36,022 nt of DNA from an uncultured Spirochaetales bacterium (GCA_949285785.1 CASEAG010000020.1:1-36022); one strand, 5' to 3'. Positions 7,760 to 15,186 are shown, counted from the first letter of the stretch. Notes: generated from the letters alone by a model not told the origin. Made by a program: numbers and translations.

Positions 7760-8410
7760 TCAGTCCAGATTGTCCTGGACGAAAGCGTTCATCCTCCTGG
7801 CAACGTACGGGTACTGTCCCAGAACCTCGTACAATGCCAGCGGCAGACTCTCGTCTCCATGGTTGTCCGTGGCGACGAAGTCCACCAGTCCGCTCCTCAG
7901 CCAGGTGCGGCCCATGTCGGTCCGGGCCCCTCTGGCGTTCACCTGCACCAGGCATCCATACTCCTCATGCAGCTGATCGAACAGCTCGCAGTGCGGAGAC
8001 AGGAAGCGGTAGCGCTCCACGTGGGCGAGTATCACGCGATATCCCCGCTCCGTGATCCTCCGGACCGTCTCGAGATACCTCTGGGGAGCGAACGAGGTAT
8101 CCGTCTCGCACAGCACGTGCGTCCCGAAGTGCGCAATGAAGTCCAGCTTCTCCTGGTCCCTGACGTAGAACTCGCATCCCAGAGTGCAGGAGATCCCGAA
8201 CTTCGCGGCCTTCGCCGCCGCCCACTCGAAGGTGGACGCGATCCTTTCGCGGCGCGTGTCCACGTATGGATCGTCGATATGAGGCGAGAACACTATGCGA
8301 TCAATTCCCGCCTCCCTGTATTTGCCCATCATCGCCGAGAAGCGGCGCCTCTTCAGCATGCTGTCGTCGACCTTCGGCAGCAGATGGGTGTGGATGTCGA
8401 TGATCGTCAT
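7760..8410 (-). CDS. PHP-domain phosphatase, CpsB/YwqE tyrosine-phosphatase type
   Basis: This 216-residue metal-dependent phosphoesterase belongs to the polymerase-and-histidinol-phosphatase (PHP) fold. The metal ligands are easy to see: His7 and His9 in IDIHTHLLPKVDDS, His44 in FSPHIDDPYVDT, Glu80 in GCEFYV, His130 in ILAHVERYRF, and Asp182/His184 in ATDNHGD. The HTHLLPKVDDS opening is characteristic of the CpsB/YwqE protein-tyrosine phosphatases that act on bacterial tyrosine kinases controlling capsule export. No kinase, wzx or glycosyltransferase gene lies nearby. Here it heads the unit with the Rlo-like pair and the LuxR regulator, so the usual capsule role is not supported by context. 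No clear Shine-Dalgarno precedes the ATG. Family call good, substrate unknown. Confidence 0.88.
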   Translation of the reverse strand: MTIIDIHTHLLPKVDDSMLKRRRFSAMMGKYREAGIDRIVFSPHIDDPYVDTRRERIASTFEWAAAKAAKFGISCTLGCEFYVRDQEKLDFIAHFGTHVLCETDTSFAPQRYLETVRRITERGYRVILAHVERYRFLSPHCELFDQLHEEYGCLVQVNARGARTDMGRTWLRSGLVDFVATDNHGDESLPLALYEVLGQYPYVARRMNAFVQDNLD

Positions 8411-8507
8411 GAAACAAGTCTAAGTCCTTTGAAAAGGGAAATGCAAGAAAAACGCTGAAAACCGCGTTTTTGCATTCCGATGTCCCTCTGGATGGGTTTT
8501 TATGCAT

Positions 8508-8540
8508 AAAAACGAAGGTAAGATGTGCTATCTTACCTTC
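8508..8540 (-). terminator. Rho-independent terminator of the argH-pdxA-lipoprotein unit
   Basis: A perfect 11-bp inverted repeat, GAAGGTAAGAT (8514-8524) and ATCTTACCTTC (8530-8540), has a 5-nt loop. On the minus strand it is followed by a short T run (TTTTT, complement of 8508-8512). It lies about 60 nt downstream of the small gene ending at 8600. The rest of the 189-bp gap 8411-8599 holds a weaker repeat, AAAAACGC (8448-8455) and GCGTTTTT (8464-8471), and no gene. Confidence 0.75.
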
Positions 8541-8599
8541 AATTTCCGTTTCGAAGACCATTTTCAGGACATCGTTGATGATTTTCTTTTCAAAAATAC

Positions 8600-8929
8600 T
8601 TAACAAATATTAAGTTCAGGCACGTCCTGGGCATCGACACCGCACAGGACGAGCCTCGTTCCAGGCTCCTGTGCGAGGTGGTCGTCGATCCATCCAAGGA
8701 CCTCGCTTCGGTCACAGGAGGCAAGCACGATGTCGAATCCGATGACCACGATCGCCTGGAAGTCCCCGCTCGAAACATACCTCTTGAGAGACTCGAACAG
8801 CCGCCTCCCGTCCGTCTCCCGGAAGCGTTTCACACCTGCCATGGGCACCGGTGCCTGTCCGCATGCCAGATACCCTGTCTTCAGCCCCTGCACCAGAGCG
8901 CTCCAGTCCCCTTTCGTCGCCACTATCAT
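8600..8929 (-). CDS. Small protein of unknown function
   Basis: This 109-residue protein starts MIVATKGDWSALVQGLKTGY. I do not recognise a family. It is a mixed alpha/beta sequence with a hydrophobic strand-like segment AIVVIGFDIVLASC (about 59-72) and another, TRLVLCGVDAQD, near the end. No signal peptide or membrane helix is evident. Its start lies 3 nt after the stop of the upstream lipoprotein gene, and the terminator at 8508-8540 follows it, so it is the last gene of the argH-pdxA-lipoprotein unit. Coding status rests on that tight packing and on codon use like its neighbours; no function is proposed. Confidence 0.65.
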   Translation of the reverse strand: MIVATKGDWSALVQGLKTGYLACGQAPVPMAGVKRFRETDGRRLFESLKRYVSSGDFQAIVVIGFDIVLASCDRSEVLGWIDDHLAQEPGTRLVLCGVDAQDVPELNIC

Positions 8930-8932
8930 GCC

Positions 8933-10063
8933 TCAATCCCCCATCACCATCGTGAAGACGCTCGCCGATCCGTCCACATAGGAGACGGGAGAGCCCTCTC
9001 CGCGGATCTGCTCCAGCGCCTCCTGGTTGCGTCTTTCAAGAGTCCTCAGCCTGTCGAGCAGTGTCTGGACATCCTCATCCACATAGGACGCGGACACGTC
9101 CTCCAGAATTCCGATAGCCCCATCGATGTCGCCCCCTACGGCGCACAGCAGCGCATAGTTGTATCCGGAAGGCAGGTGCCCATCCTCCATCCATACCCTC
9201 TCGAAGATGTCCCTGGCGGCGGAGACCGCTCCATCCCGGACAAGGTCGTATGCCTTCTCGACGCCTTTGAGCTTCGGACGGTTGTCCATGAGGTCGATCG
9301 AGACCTGGCGACGCTGAGGCGCCAGCTGCGAGGCGGCGATGGATGTGATGTCGTCGAGCATCGCGTCGAAATAGCGCATCACCCGTGGGCCGGAGAAGAA
9401 CCGCGAGGCCACCTCGCTGACGAACTCCCTCTTGTCGGAGAAGCTCTTCGTGGCGTAGATGGTCATGGTGGAGGCATCGATGACCGTGTAGGAATACACT
9501 ATCGAGACAGTCTGCGTCAGATAGTACCTGTAGCGCACCAGGCGCAGCGGATCGCCGTCCCTGTCCACCCTCGAATGGTCGTAGTAGTATTCCCGCTCGC
9601 TGGACACGTATTCGTTGACATCCATCGAGACGATGCGGGGTACGATGAAGGCATCGATGCCGAGCTCCTGCACCTCGTCGTCTATCTGCATTCCCGCCCT
9701 GCTCCTCGACACGAGACGGTCGCTCACCGTCGGCGAGACGATCTGGAAGAAGCCGGTCGAGGCAAGTGCCGAGGCAAGCTTTGCGGTCGCCTCTTTTGCA
9801 ACATCATCGGCCAGAGCCCTGTCATATGAACTCGGGATGCGGCTGTAGACCGCCGCCATGGAGTCCACCGCCCTGACGTAGCGTCCCGGCCCATGGAAGC
9901 CCTCGAACGGAACCGTAGACGTCAGTGCGACGGTGCGGTGGCGACCCATGTCGATCTCGCTCGGGTTCATGTATGACACGCTCACGCTGGTGGCGCAGGA
10001 TGAGAGGACGAGCAGCGATGCGATGACGAGCATCATGACCACAACAGGAAGCCGCGACCTCAT
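8933..10063 (-). CDS. Lipoprotein of unknown function with a C-terminal repeat-like helical region
   Basis: The preferred start is the ATG at 10063, giving 376 residues, because it shares one base with the pdxA-like stop (TGATG) and leads straight into a lipoprotein signal: MRSRLPVVVMMLVIASLLVL then SSCATS, with a good lipobox (LSSC). An in-frame ATG further upstream (10105) would only add 14 polar residues inside the pdxA-like gene. The mature part has an alpha/beta N-terminal domain (IDMGRHRTVALTSTVPFEG; LGIDAFIVPRIVSMDV) resembling CsgG/LpoB-like or DUF6340-type lipoproteins. A helical tail (SAARDIFERVWMEDG, YNYALLCAVGGDIDGAIGIL) looks like one or two TPR-like repeats. It is probably anchored in the envelope facing the periplasm. 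The role is unknown and the family link is tentative. Confidence 0.85.
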   Translation of the reverse strand: MRSRLPVVVMMLVIASLLVLSSCATSVSVSYMNPSEIDMGRHRTVALTSTVPFEGFHGPGRYVRAVDSMAAVYSRIPSSYDRALADDVAKEATAKLASALASTGFFQIVSPTVSDRLVSRSRAGMQIDDEVQELGIDAFIVPRIVSMDVNEYVSSEREYYYDHSRVDRDGDPLRLVRYRYYLTQTVSIVYSYTVIDASTMTIYATKSFSDKREFVSEVASRFFSGPRVMRYFDAMLDDITSIAASQLAPQRRQVSIDLMDNRPKLKGVEKAYDLVRDGAVSAARDIFERVWMEDGHLPSGYNYALLCAVGGDIDGAIGILEDVSASYVDEDVQTLLDRLRTLERRNQEALEQIRGEGSPVSYVDGSASVFTMVMGD

Positions 10064-11079
10064 CAGCTGACGACTCCCCTTATTATGTAGTCGCGGGCGA
10101 CGCACAGCGCCTGGACCAGGGACACGGGGACCATGACTCCTCGGCCCGCCTTCTCAAGTCTGGCACCTCTGTCGACCCTCACCGCCAGGAACGGCCAACC
10201 CCAGTTGACCGTCACAGTATGCTCGTAGTCGAGGCTCATGGCCGCGATGTGCGCCTGGTCGTGGAAGAGGGCGATCACGGCACGGTAGCAGCCCTTGGCC
10301 GCACGGTGCATCAAATGGTCGGCGCCGACAGGGCCGACTATGTCGATGCCCAGCCCTCTCGCCTTCTCTATCGCCGGGATTATGACCTCGCGCTCCTCCT
10401 GCCCCCACTCGAGCGAGTCGGCATGGTGAGGGTTCACGCTGGCTATCGCAAGCGGCTTGTCCATTTCGAACACGGACTGCTCCTGTGTAAGGGAGTCGAC
10501 ACGGATGATCGTGTCCAGGATCTTCTCGAAGGTGATCTCCCCGAGTGCCTCCCTGAGCGGGATGTGATGGGTATGGCTGAAGATCTTGACCCCGCCCACG
10601 TCCAGCATCGTCACGCCTCTGCCGCTGGATGTCAGCTCCCCTATCATCGTCTCATAGCGTGTATCCTTTATGCCGGCCATCGCAAGCGAGCGTGCATCGA
10701 GAGGCACGGTGACCAGCGCCGAGGCATATGAGTTGTTTATCAGAGACACGGCCTTGGCCGTCGTGGTGAAGCAGGCCTTGCCACACTGGGCATCCTGCCT
10801 GCCGTATGAGAAAGCGTCCATGTCTAGGCAAGGAATGTCGTAGAAGATGGTGCGCTCTCCGCTCAGCATCGCCTTCTCGAGCTGGCTGTCGTCGCTGACG
10901 AACGAGGTGAACGGAAGCGGTATGCGAAGGTCGCGGGAGAGCTTCATGAACAGCGCCCTGTCACCGACGACGATGATGCTGCCGAACTGGAGTCTCCTGT
11001 CGCAGGAGAGCGCCTTGACGATGATCTCGGGTCCGATGCCTGCCGGCTCTCCCATTGGAATCGCGATATATCTGTTCAT
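10063..11079 (-). CDS. PdxA-family dehydrogenase, divergent at the substrate site
   Basis: The 338-residue protein has the fold signatures of PdxA (4-hydroxythreonine-4-phosphate dehydrogenase): MGEPAGIGPE (9-18) and three metal-site histidine regions, HTHHIPLR (His172), NPHH (His218) and FHDQ (His273). However, the substrate-binding GHTE found in true PdxA is here TRYE (140-143), and NPHxGExG is NPHHADSLEWG. The stretch after FHDQ reads AHIAAMSLDYEHTVTVNWGW instead of the usual GLxxLKxxGFxxxVNxTxGLP. It may therefore act on a different phosphorylated acid, like the PdxA2/DenD enzymes of four-carbon acid-sugar catabolism. It lies 45 bp after argH and overlaps the lipoprotein gene by one base. 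No symbol is given because PdxA function is in doubt. Confidence 0.88.
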   Translation of the reverse strand: MNRYIAIPMGEPAGIGPEIIVKALSCDRRLQFGSIIVVGDRALFMKLSRDLRIPLPFTSFVSDDSQLEKAMLSGERTIFYDIPCLDMDAFSYGRQDAQCGKACFTTTAKAVSLINNSYASALVTVPLDARSLAMAGIKDTRYETMIGELTSSGRGVTMLDVGGVKIFSHTHHIPLREALGEITFEKILDTIIRVDSLTQEQSVFEMDKPLAIASVNPHHADSLEWGQEEREVIIPAIEKARGLGIDIVGPVGADHLMHRAAKGCYRAVIALFHDQAHIAAMSLDYEHTVTVNWGWPFLAVRVDRGARLEKAGRGVMVPVSLVQALCVARDYIIRGVVS

Positions 11080-11124
11080 ACCGACAGGATAATCGATATG
11101 CCGGGCCTTGCAAAGGAGCCAGGC

Positions 11125-12495
11125 CTACCAGGAGACGACCTTCACGGGCACGTCAACGAGCCTCGAATACACGTCCTGCAACGCATCCAGACGCGACTCG
11201 ACATCGCCCTGCATCGCCCTGACCTCCTCTTCGTCCTCCTCGAGATGGAGATTGCCGGGGGAGCCGATGCTCGTCCTCTTTTCCAGCGCCTCGTGCACAT
11301 CACGCGCATCGACGCTGTCCAGATCGAGACCGACAGCCTTGTAGCTGTCGCGGAAGCTTCCGCCTGCAAGCACGGCGTCGAAGACCTTGTCCGTCGCGTA
11401 GATCTCGCTCCTCATGCCGGCAAGCAGACGGTCCTCGTACACCTCCAGCCCGTCGACCATGCGCGTCATTATGGCGAGAATGGAATACGTCGTGGACAGA
11501 CCTGTGAGAAGCGGTTCCTTCGTGTCCTGGAAGTCCCTGTTGTAGCCGCTGACCAGACTCCTTGAGATGTCCTTGACCAGGCTGGAGCATGAGGCGACCA
11601 GCGCACTTCTCGAGCGCACCAGCTCAAGCCCGTCCGGGTTCTTCTTCTGGGGCATGATCGAGCTTCCCGTAGTAAGTTCCCTGGGAAGGGAGAAGTAGCC
11701 GAGCTCGGGCAGAGTGAAGAGTATGAGGTCCTGCGCCATCTTGCACGCACAGGACGAAAGGTATGTGCAGCAGTCCAGAAGCATGGCCTCGAAACAGCCA
11801 CGGCTGTTGTTGGCGTAAAGCACATTCTTCTGGACCCTTGCAAAGCCGAGCTGTCCGCTTGTGAACCGTCTGTCGAGGGGAATCGGCACGCCGTAGCTCG
11901 CCGCCGAACCGAGAGGGCACTGGTCCAGGATTCCGTTCACGCTCATCAGAAGGCGGCATTCATCAAGTATCTGGCAGGCGAACGACGAGAACCACAGTCC
12001 AAGGGATGAGGGCATGGCGAGCTGGGTGTGGGTCCGTCCCGGCATGGGCACCATCTCGTACCTGCGGGCCATCGAGAGAAGCCGTCCTGCGAAGGAGAGG
12101 GCCTCATGGGCGATTCTCAGAGACGCCTCCCTCATGTATATCCTCAGCGCGGTCTGGACCTGGTCGTTGCGGCTGCGTCCGGTATGGATCTTCTTGCCCG
12201 TATCTCCGCATGCGGCCGTGAGGAAGAGCTCGATCGCCGTATGGCAGTCCTCGTCCTCCTCCCGGATGACGAAGGAGCCGTCCATGCTCGACCTGGCGAC
12301 ATCCGCAAGGCCCTTCTCCAGCGCCGAGAGTTCGTCCCGGGTCAGGATGCCGATGCGCTCGAGCCCCCTTGCATGTGCGACCGAGCCGAGAACGTCCGAG
12401 ATCACGAGCTCCTTGTCGAGGATGTAGTCGTTGCGCACGGTGAAGTGCTGCATCAGGCTGTCCAGGGAATAGTCCTTCTGCCAGAGTCTTGCCAT
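11125..12495 (-). CDS. argH: Argininosuccinate lyase
   Basis: This enzyme splits argininosuccinate into arginine and fumarate, the last step of arginine synthesis. The 456-residue protein shows all fumarase-superfamily signatures: HTGRSRNDQ near 105, GRTHTQLAMPSSLG near 155, and the superfamily signature GSSIMPQKKNPD near 280. The start MARLWQKDYS at 12495 is chosen because AAAGGAGGTC lies 6-7 nt before it; a longer frame back to 12555 would run through the promoter. Neither argG nor other arginine genes are in the window. It is followed by the pdxA-like gene after 45 bp and is probably co-transcribed with it from the promoter at 12520-12549. Confidence 0.96.
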   Translation of the reverse strand: MARLWQKDYSLDSLMQHFTVRNDYILDKELVISDVLGSVAHARGLERIGILTRDELSALEKGLADVARSSMDGSFVIREEDEDCHTAIELFLTAACGDTGKKIHTGRSRNDQVQTALRIYMREASLRIAHEALSFAGRLLSMARRYEMVPMPGRTHTQLAMPSSLGLWFSSFACQILDECRLLMSVNGILDQCPLGSAASYGVPIPLDRRFTSGQLGFARVQKNVLYANNSRGCFEAMLLDCCTYLSSCACKMAQDLILFTLPELGYFSLPRELTTGSSIMPQKKNPDGLELVRSRSALVASCSSLVKDISRSLVSGYNRDFQDTKEPLLTGLSTTYSILAIMTRMVDGLEVYEDRLLAGMRSEIYATDKVFDAVLAGGSFRDSYKAVGLDLDSVDARDVHEALEKRTSIGSPGNLHLEEDEEEVRAMQGDVESRLDALQDVYSRLVDVPVKVVSW

Positions 12496-12519
12496 CGCCA
12501 GACCTCCTTTCTGGCCCCC

Positions 12520-12549
12520 ACAGTACCAGAAAGCCCCCGCATTAGTCAA
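12520..12549 (-). promoter_or_regulatory. Candidate promoter of the argH unit
   Basis: On the minus strand TTGACT (12544-12549) and TACTGT (12520-12525) are separated by 18 bp, with transcription expected about 20 nt before the argH Shine-Dalgarno and start. It lies in the divergent gap between argH and the plus-strand lipoprotein gene. Confidence 0.45.
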
Positions 12550-12576
12550 AATCATGCATCCCTGTATATGGACGGC

Positions 12577-13539
12577 ATGAGGAAGATGATCGCACTTGCA
12601 CTTGCGGCCCTGGTGGTCTCATGCAGCCAGCCGCCGATTTCGAACATGGTCGACTCGATGCTGAGCCAGGACCGGCAGCTCCCGCAGCTTGTGAGGATGG
12701 AGATGCTCGACATGCACTCGACCAGGCTCACGTTCAGTGAGGCCGTCAGCGTCCAGGACGCGACGATAGACGGTCAAAAGGCCGCATGCAGGATCGAACC
12801 GCCCAGTGCGGTCGTGGTCACCAGTCCGTCCGCACTTGACGTCAGCTCGCCTTCGGACCTGTTCATCCGTGTCGCCGACACGTCGTCCAACAGTTCCGCC
12901 TTCCATATCCCGCTATATGGTCTGAACGACAGGATCCCATCGCTCGTGATCAACGAGTTCTCCTCGAAGGGCACGGCTACACAGCCCGACAGGATAGAGC
13001 TCGAAATACGCAGCGACGGCAATCTGGAGGGGATCTGCGTCATGGACGGCACCAAGGGCAACGAGAGACACTCGCTGACGCTGCCCGACATGGATGTAGA
13101 GCGCGGCGACTATGTCGTGATCTGGTGGGACAGCAGACCCGAGGTCGAGGTCGTGGAGAACGGGGACGGCAGCACGACGTACAACATCCCGGCGCATTCG
13201 GACGAAGGGCTTGCGACCAACAACGGGGTGTTCGTCGTCTACCGCACGCCGTCCGAGGACGAGGACGTCATCGACGCACTTGTATATACCAACGGCGAGA
13301 GCACCTCCTATTCGGGCTTCGGAAGCGCACGCGTCGAGGCCAGCTACGACGACCTGACGGAATCGTTCGACTGGATGGGACCCGCCTTCAACTCGAAGCA
13401 TGCAACCTCTACGCGCACGGTCTCCAGACGCAACAACCGCCAGGACACGGACAGCGCATCCGACTTCTACATCACGGTCACACGGGGCCAGACGTTCGGA
13501 GGAATGAACAGCAGCGCCGAGTACATGCCGGAGGAATAG
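12577..13539 (+). CDS. Lipoprotein with a lamin-tail-like domain
   Basis: This 320-residue protein begins MRKMIALALAALVVSCSQPP. The basic n-region, hydrophobic core and VVSC lipobox mark an envelope lipoprotein. Alternative starts are the ATGs at 12568 and 12586, and none has a clear Shine-Dalgarno. After a first domain (about 45-115, LTFSEAVSVQDATIDGQKAA), residues about 122-310 look like a lamin-tail (LTD) beta-sandwich: SLVINEFSSKG, then DRIELEIRSDG, GDYVVIWWDS and TNNGVFVVYR. LTD domains in bacteria occur on exported proteins, often with nucleases or adhesins, but no such domain is attached here. The gene is divergent from argH and convergent with the thioredoxin-like gene, with 6 nt between stops. 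Function unknown. Confidence 0.82.
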   Translation: MRKMIALALAALVVSCSQPPISNMVDSMLSQDRQLPQLVRMEMLDMHSTRLTFSEAVSVQDATIDGQKAACRIEPPSAVVVTSPSALDVSSPSDLFIRVADTSSNSSAFHIPLYGLNDRIPSLVINEFSSKGTATQPDRIELEIRSDGNLEGICVMDGTKGNERHSLTLPDMDVERGDYVVIWWDSRPEVEVVENGDGSTTYNIPAHSDEGLATNNGVFVVYRTPSEDEDVIDALVYTNGESTSYSGFGSARVEASYDDLTESFDWMGPAFNSKHATSTRTVSRRNNRQDTDSASDFYITVTRGQTFGGMNSSAEYMPEE

Positions 13540-13545
13540 TCCGGC

Positions 13546-13863
13546 TCAGCGGACGATGTGCTTGTCGAGGACGGCCTTCATCACACCGTGGGACATCGCC
13601 CCTGTCACGTCGTCGACCAGTCTTCCATCTTCGAACACCAGTATCCTGGGCACGGAGTAGACGCTGTACTGATGGGCGAGCTCCACATCCTGTGCAATGT
13701 CGCTCCGGCAGAATGTGCACACATCTCCATACTCCTCCTCGAGACTTGTCAGCGAGTTCTCCGCCAGGACGCTGTTGACGTCCATCGCCGAGGCGAACAG
13801 GAGCACAAGGTACCGCTTCTGCCTCATCTTCTGGTCAAGTGTCTTGCGATCTGTATTCTCCAT
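13546..13863 (-). CDS. Thioredoxin-fold protein lacking the active-site CxxC
   Basis: This 105-residue protein follows the thioredoxin plan from about residue 17: YLVLLFASAMDVNSVLAENS, then SLEEEYGDVCTFCRSDIAQD, then VYSVPRILVFEDGRLVDDVT with the cis-proline. Where thioredoxins have WCGPC after the first strand there is AMDVN (26-30), so the redox pair is missing from its normal place. A Cys pair does occur at 49 and 52 (CTFC), but in the strand that normally precedes the partner-recognition region. It is unlikely to be a normal disulfide reductase; a chaperone-like or regulatory role is possible. There is no signal peptide, so it is probably cytoplasmic. It stands after ssb behind a GC-rich hairpin. 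The Shine-Dalgarno before the ATG is weak. Confidence 0.78.
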   Translation of the reverse strand: MENTDRKTLDQKMRQKRYLVLLFASAMDVNSVLAENSLTSLEEEYGDVCTFCRSDIAQDVELAHQYSVYSVPRILVFEDGRLVDDVTGAMSHGVMKAVLDKHIVR

Positions 13864-13885
13864 GCCTCAAACATAGCAGGCCAAG

Positions 13886-13916
13886 GCGGCCCGCTCAAGA
13901 GCATGAGACGGGCCGC
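13886..13916 (-). terminator. GC-rich hairpin between ssb and the thioredoxin-like gene
   Basis: A perfect 8-bp stem, GCGGCCCG (13886-13893) and CGGGCCGC (13909-13916), has a 15-nt loop. It lies 20 nt downstream of the ssb stop on the minus strand. No T run follows, so it may be a weak terminator or a leader structure for the next gene. Confidence 0.4.
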
Positions 13917-13935
13917 GCATGGCGATCGGGATGCG

Positions 13936-14403
13936 TCAGTACTCGTAGATGACGACGGGCTCCGCCAGTGCGCCGGCGTTCTCGTCGCCTCCCTCCGCGT
14001 TCAGCGTGATGTCCTCGCCATCCTCTGCAGGGCCCCTGCCCTCCGCATCCGCTTCGCCGCGTCTGCGGCGGAACTCGATGTGCTGGGCGACTATGCTCGG
14101 TCTGGAGAAGTCCTTCAGCCCGTCGCGGGACCTGTACAGCGAGACCTTGAGACGTCCGACGACGCGTACGGTCGTGCCCTTTGGTATGAGCTCCATCACC
14201 TTGCGCCCAAGGGCGCCCCAGGCGAGCACGTCCATGAACATCGTGTCGTCCTTCCACTGGCCGTCAGGAGTGTCCTGGCTGCGGTAATAGCGATGACTTG
14301 CGATGCGCAGCACCACAAGCTGCGATCCCGTCTGCGAGGTGCTCTTGACCTCGGGATCGCTGACGACGATACCCTCAAGCAGTATCGAATTGAGATGATT
14401 CAT
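13936..14403 (-). CDS. ssb: Single-stranded DNA-binding protein with atypical C-terminal tip
   Basis: This 155-residue OB-fold protein coats single-stranded DNA in replication and repair. The start MNHLNSILLEGIVVSDPEVK at 14403 is set by AGGAGG about 8 nt upstream; a longer frame to 14433 ignores that site. Residues 1-110 match SSB: NSILLEGIVVSDPEV, DTMFMDVLAWGALGRKV, GTTVRVVGRLKV and PSIVAQHIEF. An acidic disordered tail follows (EADAEGRGPAEDGEDITLNA). The usual tip, Asp/Glu-rich ending in IPF, is replaced by EPVVIYEY. The tip normally docks repair and replication partners, so this ending may be a lineage form with the same role (acidic plus aromatic). It is divergent from pyrH. Confidence 0.92.
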   Translation of the reverse strand: MNHLNSILLEGIVVSDPEVKSTSQTGSQLVVLRIASHRYYRSQDTPDGQWKDDTMFMDVLAWGALGRKVMELIPKGTTVRVVGRLKVSLYRSRDGLKDFSRPSIVAQHIEFRRRRGEADAEGRGPAEDGEDITLNAEGGDENAGALAEPVVIYEY

Positions 14404-14490
14404 CGAGATATCCTCCTGAATCCATCTACACAAGAATGCGTCGTTCCGGCTAAAATGGCGAGAAAGGGAACAATCCCGTGTGAGGTGGAT

Positions 14491-15186
14491 ATGACAAGCA
14501 GGACCACTGTGCTGTCGCTAGGCGGCTCGATCATCGCTCCGGACAAGGTCGACACGGCCTTTCTCTCGGCATTCCATGAGGCGGTAGGCGCCTATCTCGA
14601 CGAAGACAGGACACGACGGCTCATACTCGTATGCGGAGGAGGAGCCCCCGCCCGCGTCTACCAGAGCGCCCTGCGTACGGTGCGCCCCGACAGCAGCGCG
14701 GAGAGCCAGGACTGGCTCGGCATCAGGGCCACCCACCTCAACGGTGCGCTGGTGCGCGCCATATTCAGCGACTATGTGGAGGACGGGCTGGTCACGGACC
14801 CAAGCGCCGATGAGATAGCGTTCTCCGGGCAGGTCCTGGTCGCGGCGGGCTGGAAGCCCGGCTTCTCCACCGACACGGATGCAGTGCATCTCGCCCTGCG
14901 CTTCGGTGCGACGACCGTCGTGAACCTGTCAAACATAGCAAAGGTCTACACGGACGACCCGAGGACGAACCCGGATGCCAGACCCCTGGATTCCATCAGC
15001 TGGGACGACTTCCAGAAGATGGTCGGCACCGAGTGGACTCCAGGGCGGAACACTCCATTCGACCCCATCGCCAGCGCACTCGCGAAGGAGCATGGAATGC
15101 GCGTGATCTGCGCCGAGGGACGCAACATCGCCAACACCATGGCGATACTGCGCGGGCAGGACTACGTAGGCACCACGATAGGCTGA
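14491..15186 (+). CDS. pyrH: UMP kinase, archaeal-type
   Basis: This amino-acid-kinase-fold enzyme converts UMP to UDP using ATP. The 231-residue protein starts MTSRTTVLSLGGSIIAPDKV, with TGAGGTGG as Shine-Dalgarno a few bases upstream. Motifs are LSLGGSII (phosphate loop), LILVCGGGAPARVYQ, GIRATHLNGALVRAI, and TTVVNLSNIAKVYTDDPRTN for the nucleotide site, then PGRNTPFDPIAS. The short form, with the LGGS and TNVDGVYDxDP-like segments arranged this way, is typical of the archaeal-type enzyme also carried by some spirochaetes, rather than of the usual hexameric E. coli type. Its last 25 nt overlap the end of the convergent radical SAM gene. A TAAAAT box at 14451-14456 may be its -10, but no good -35 was seen. 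Confidence 0.92.
   Translation: MTSRTTVLSLGGSIIAPDKVDTAFLSAFHEAVGAYLDEDRTRRLILVCGGGAPARVYQSALRTVRPDSSAESQDWLGIRATHLNGALVRAIFSDYVEDGLVTDPSADEIAFSGQVLVAAGWKPGFSTDTDAVHLALRFGATTVVNLSNIAKVYTDDPRTNPDARPLDSISWDDFQKMVGTEWTPGRNTPFDPIASALAKEHGMRVICAEGRNIANTMAILRGQDYVGTTIG

Noticed and set aside
6626-8458. A 610-codon plus-strand frame opposite the Rlo-like ATPase and PHP genes
   Set aside because: It crosses two well-supported genes in antisense and resembles no protein family.
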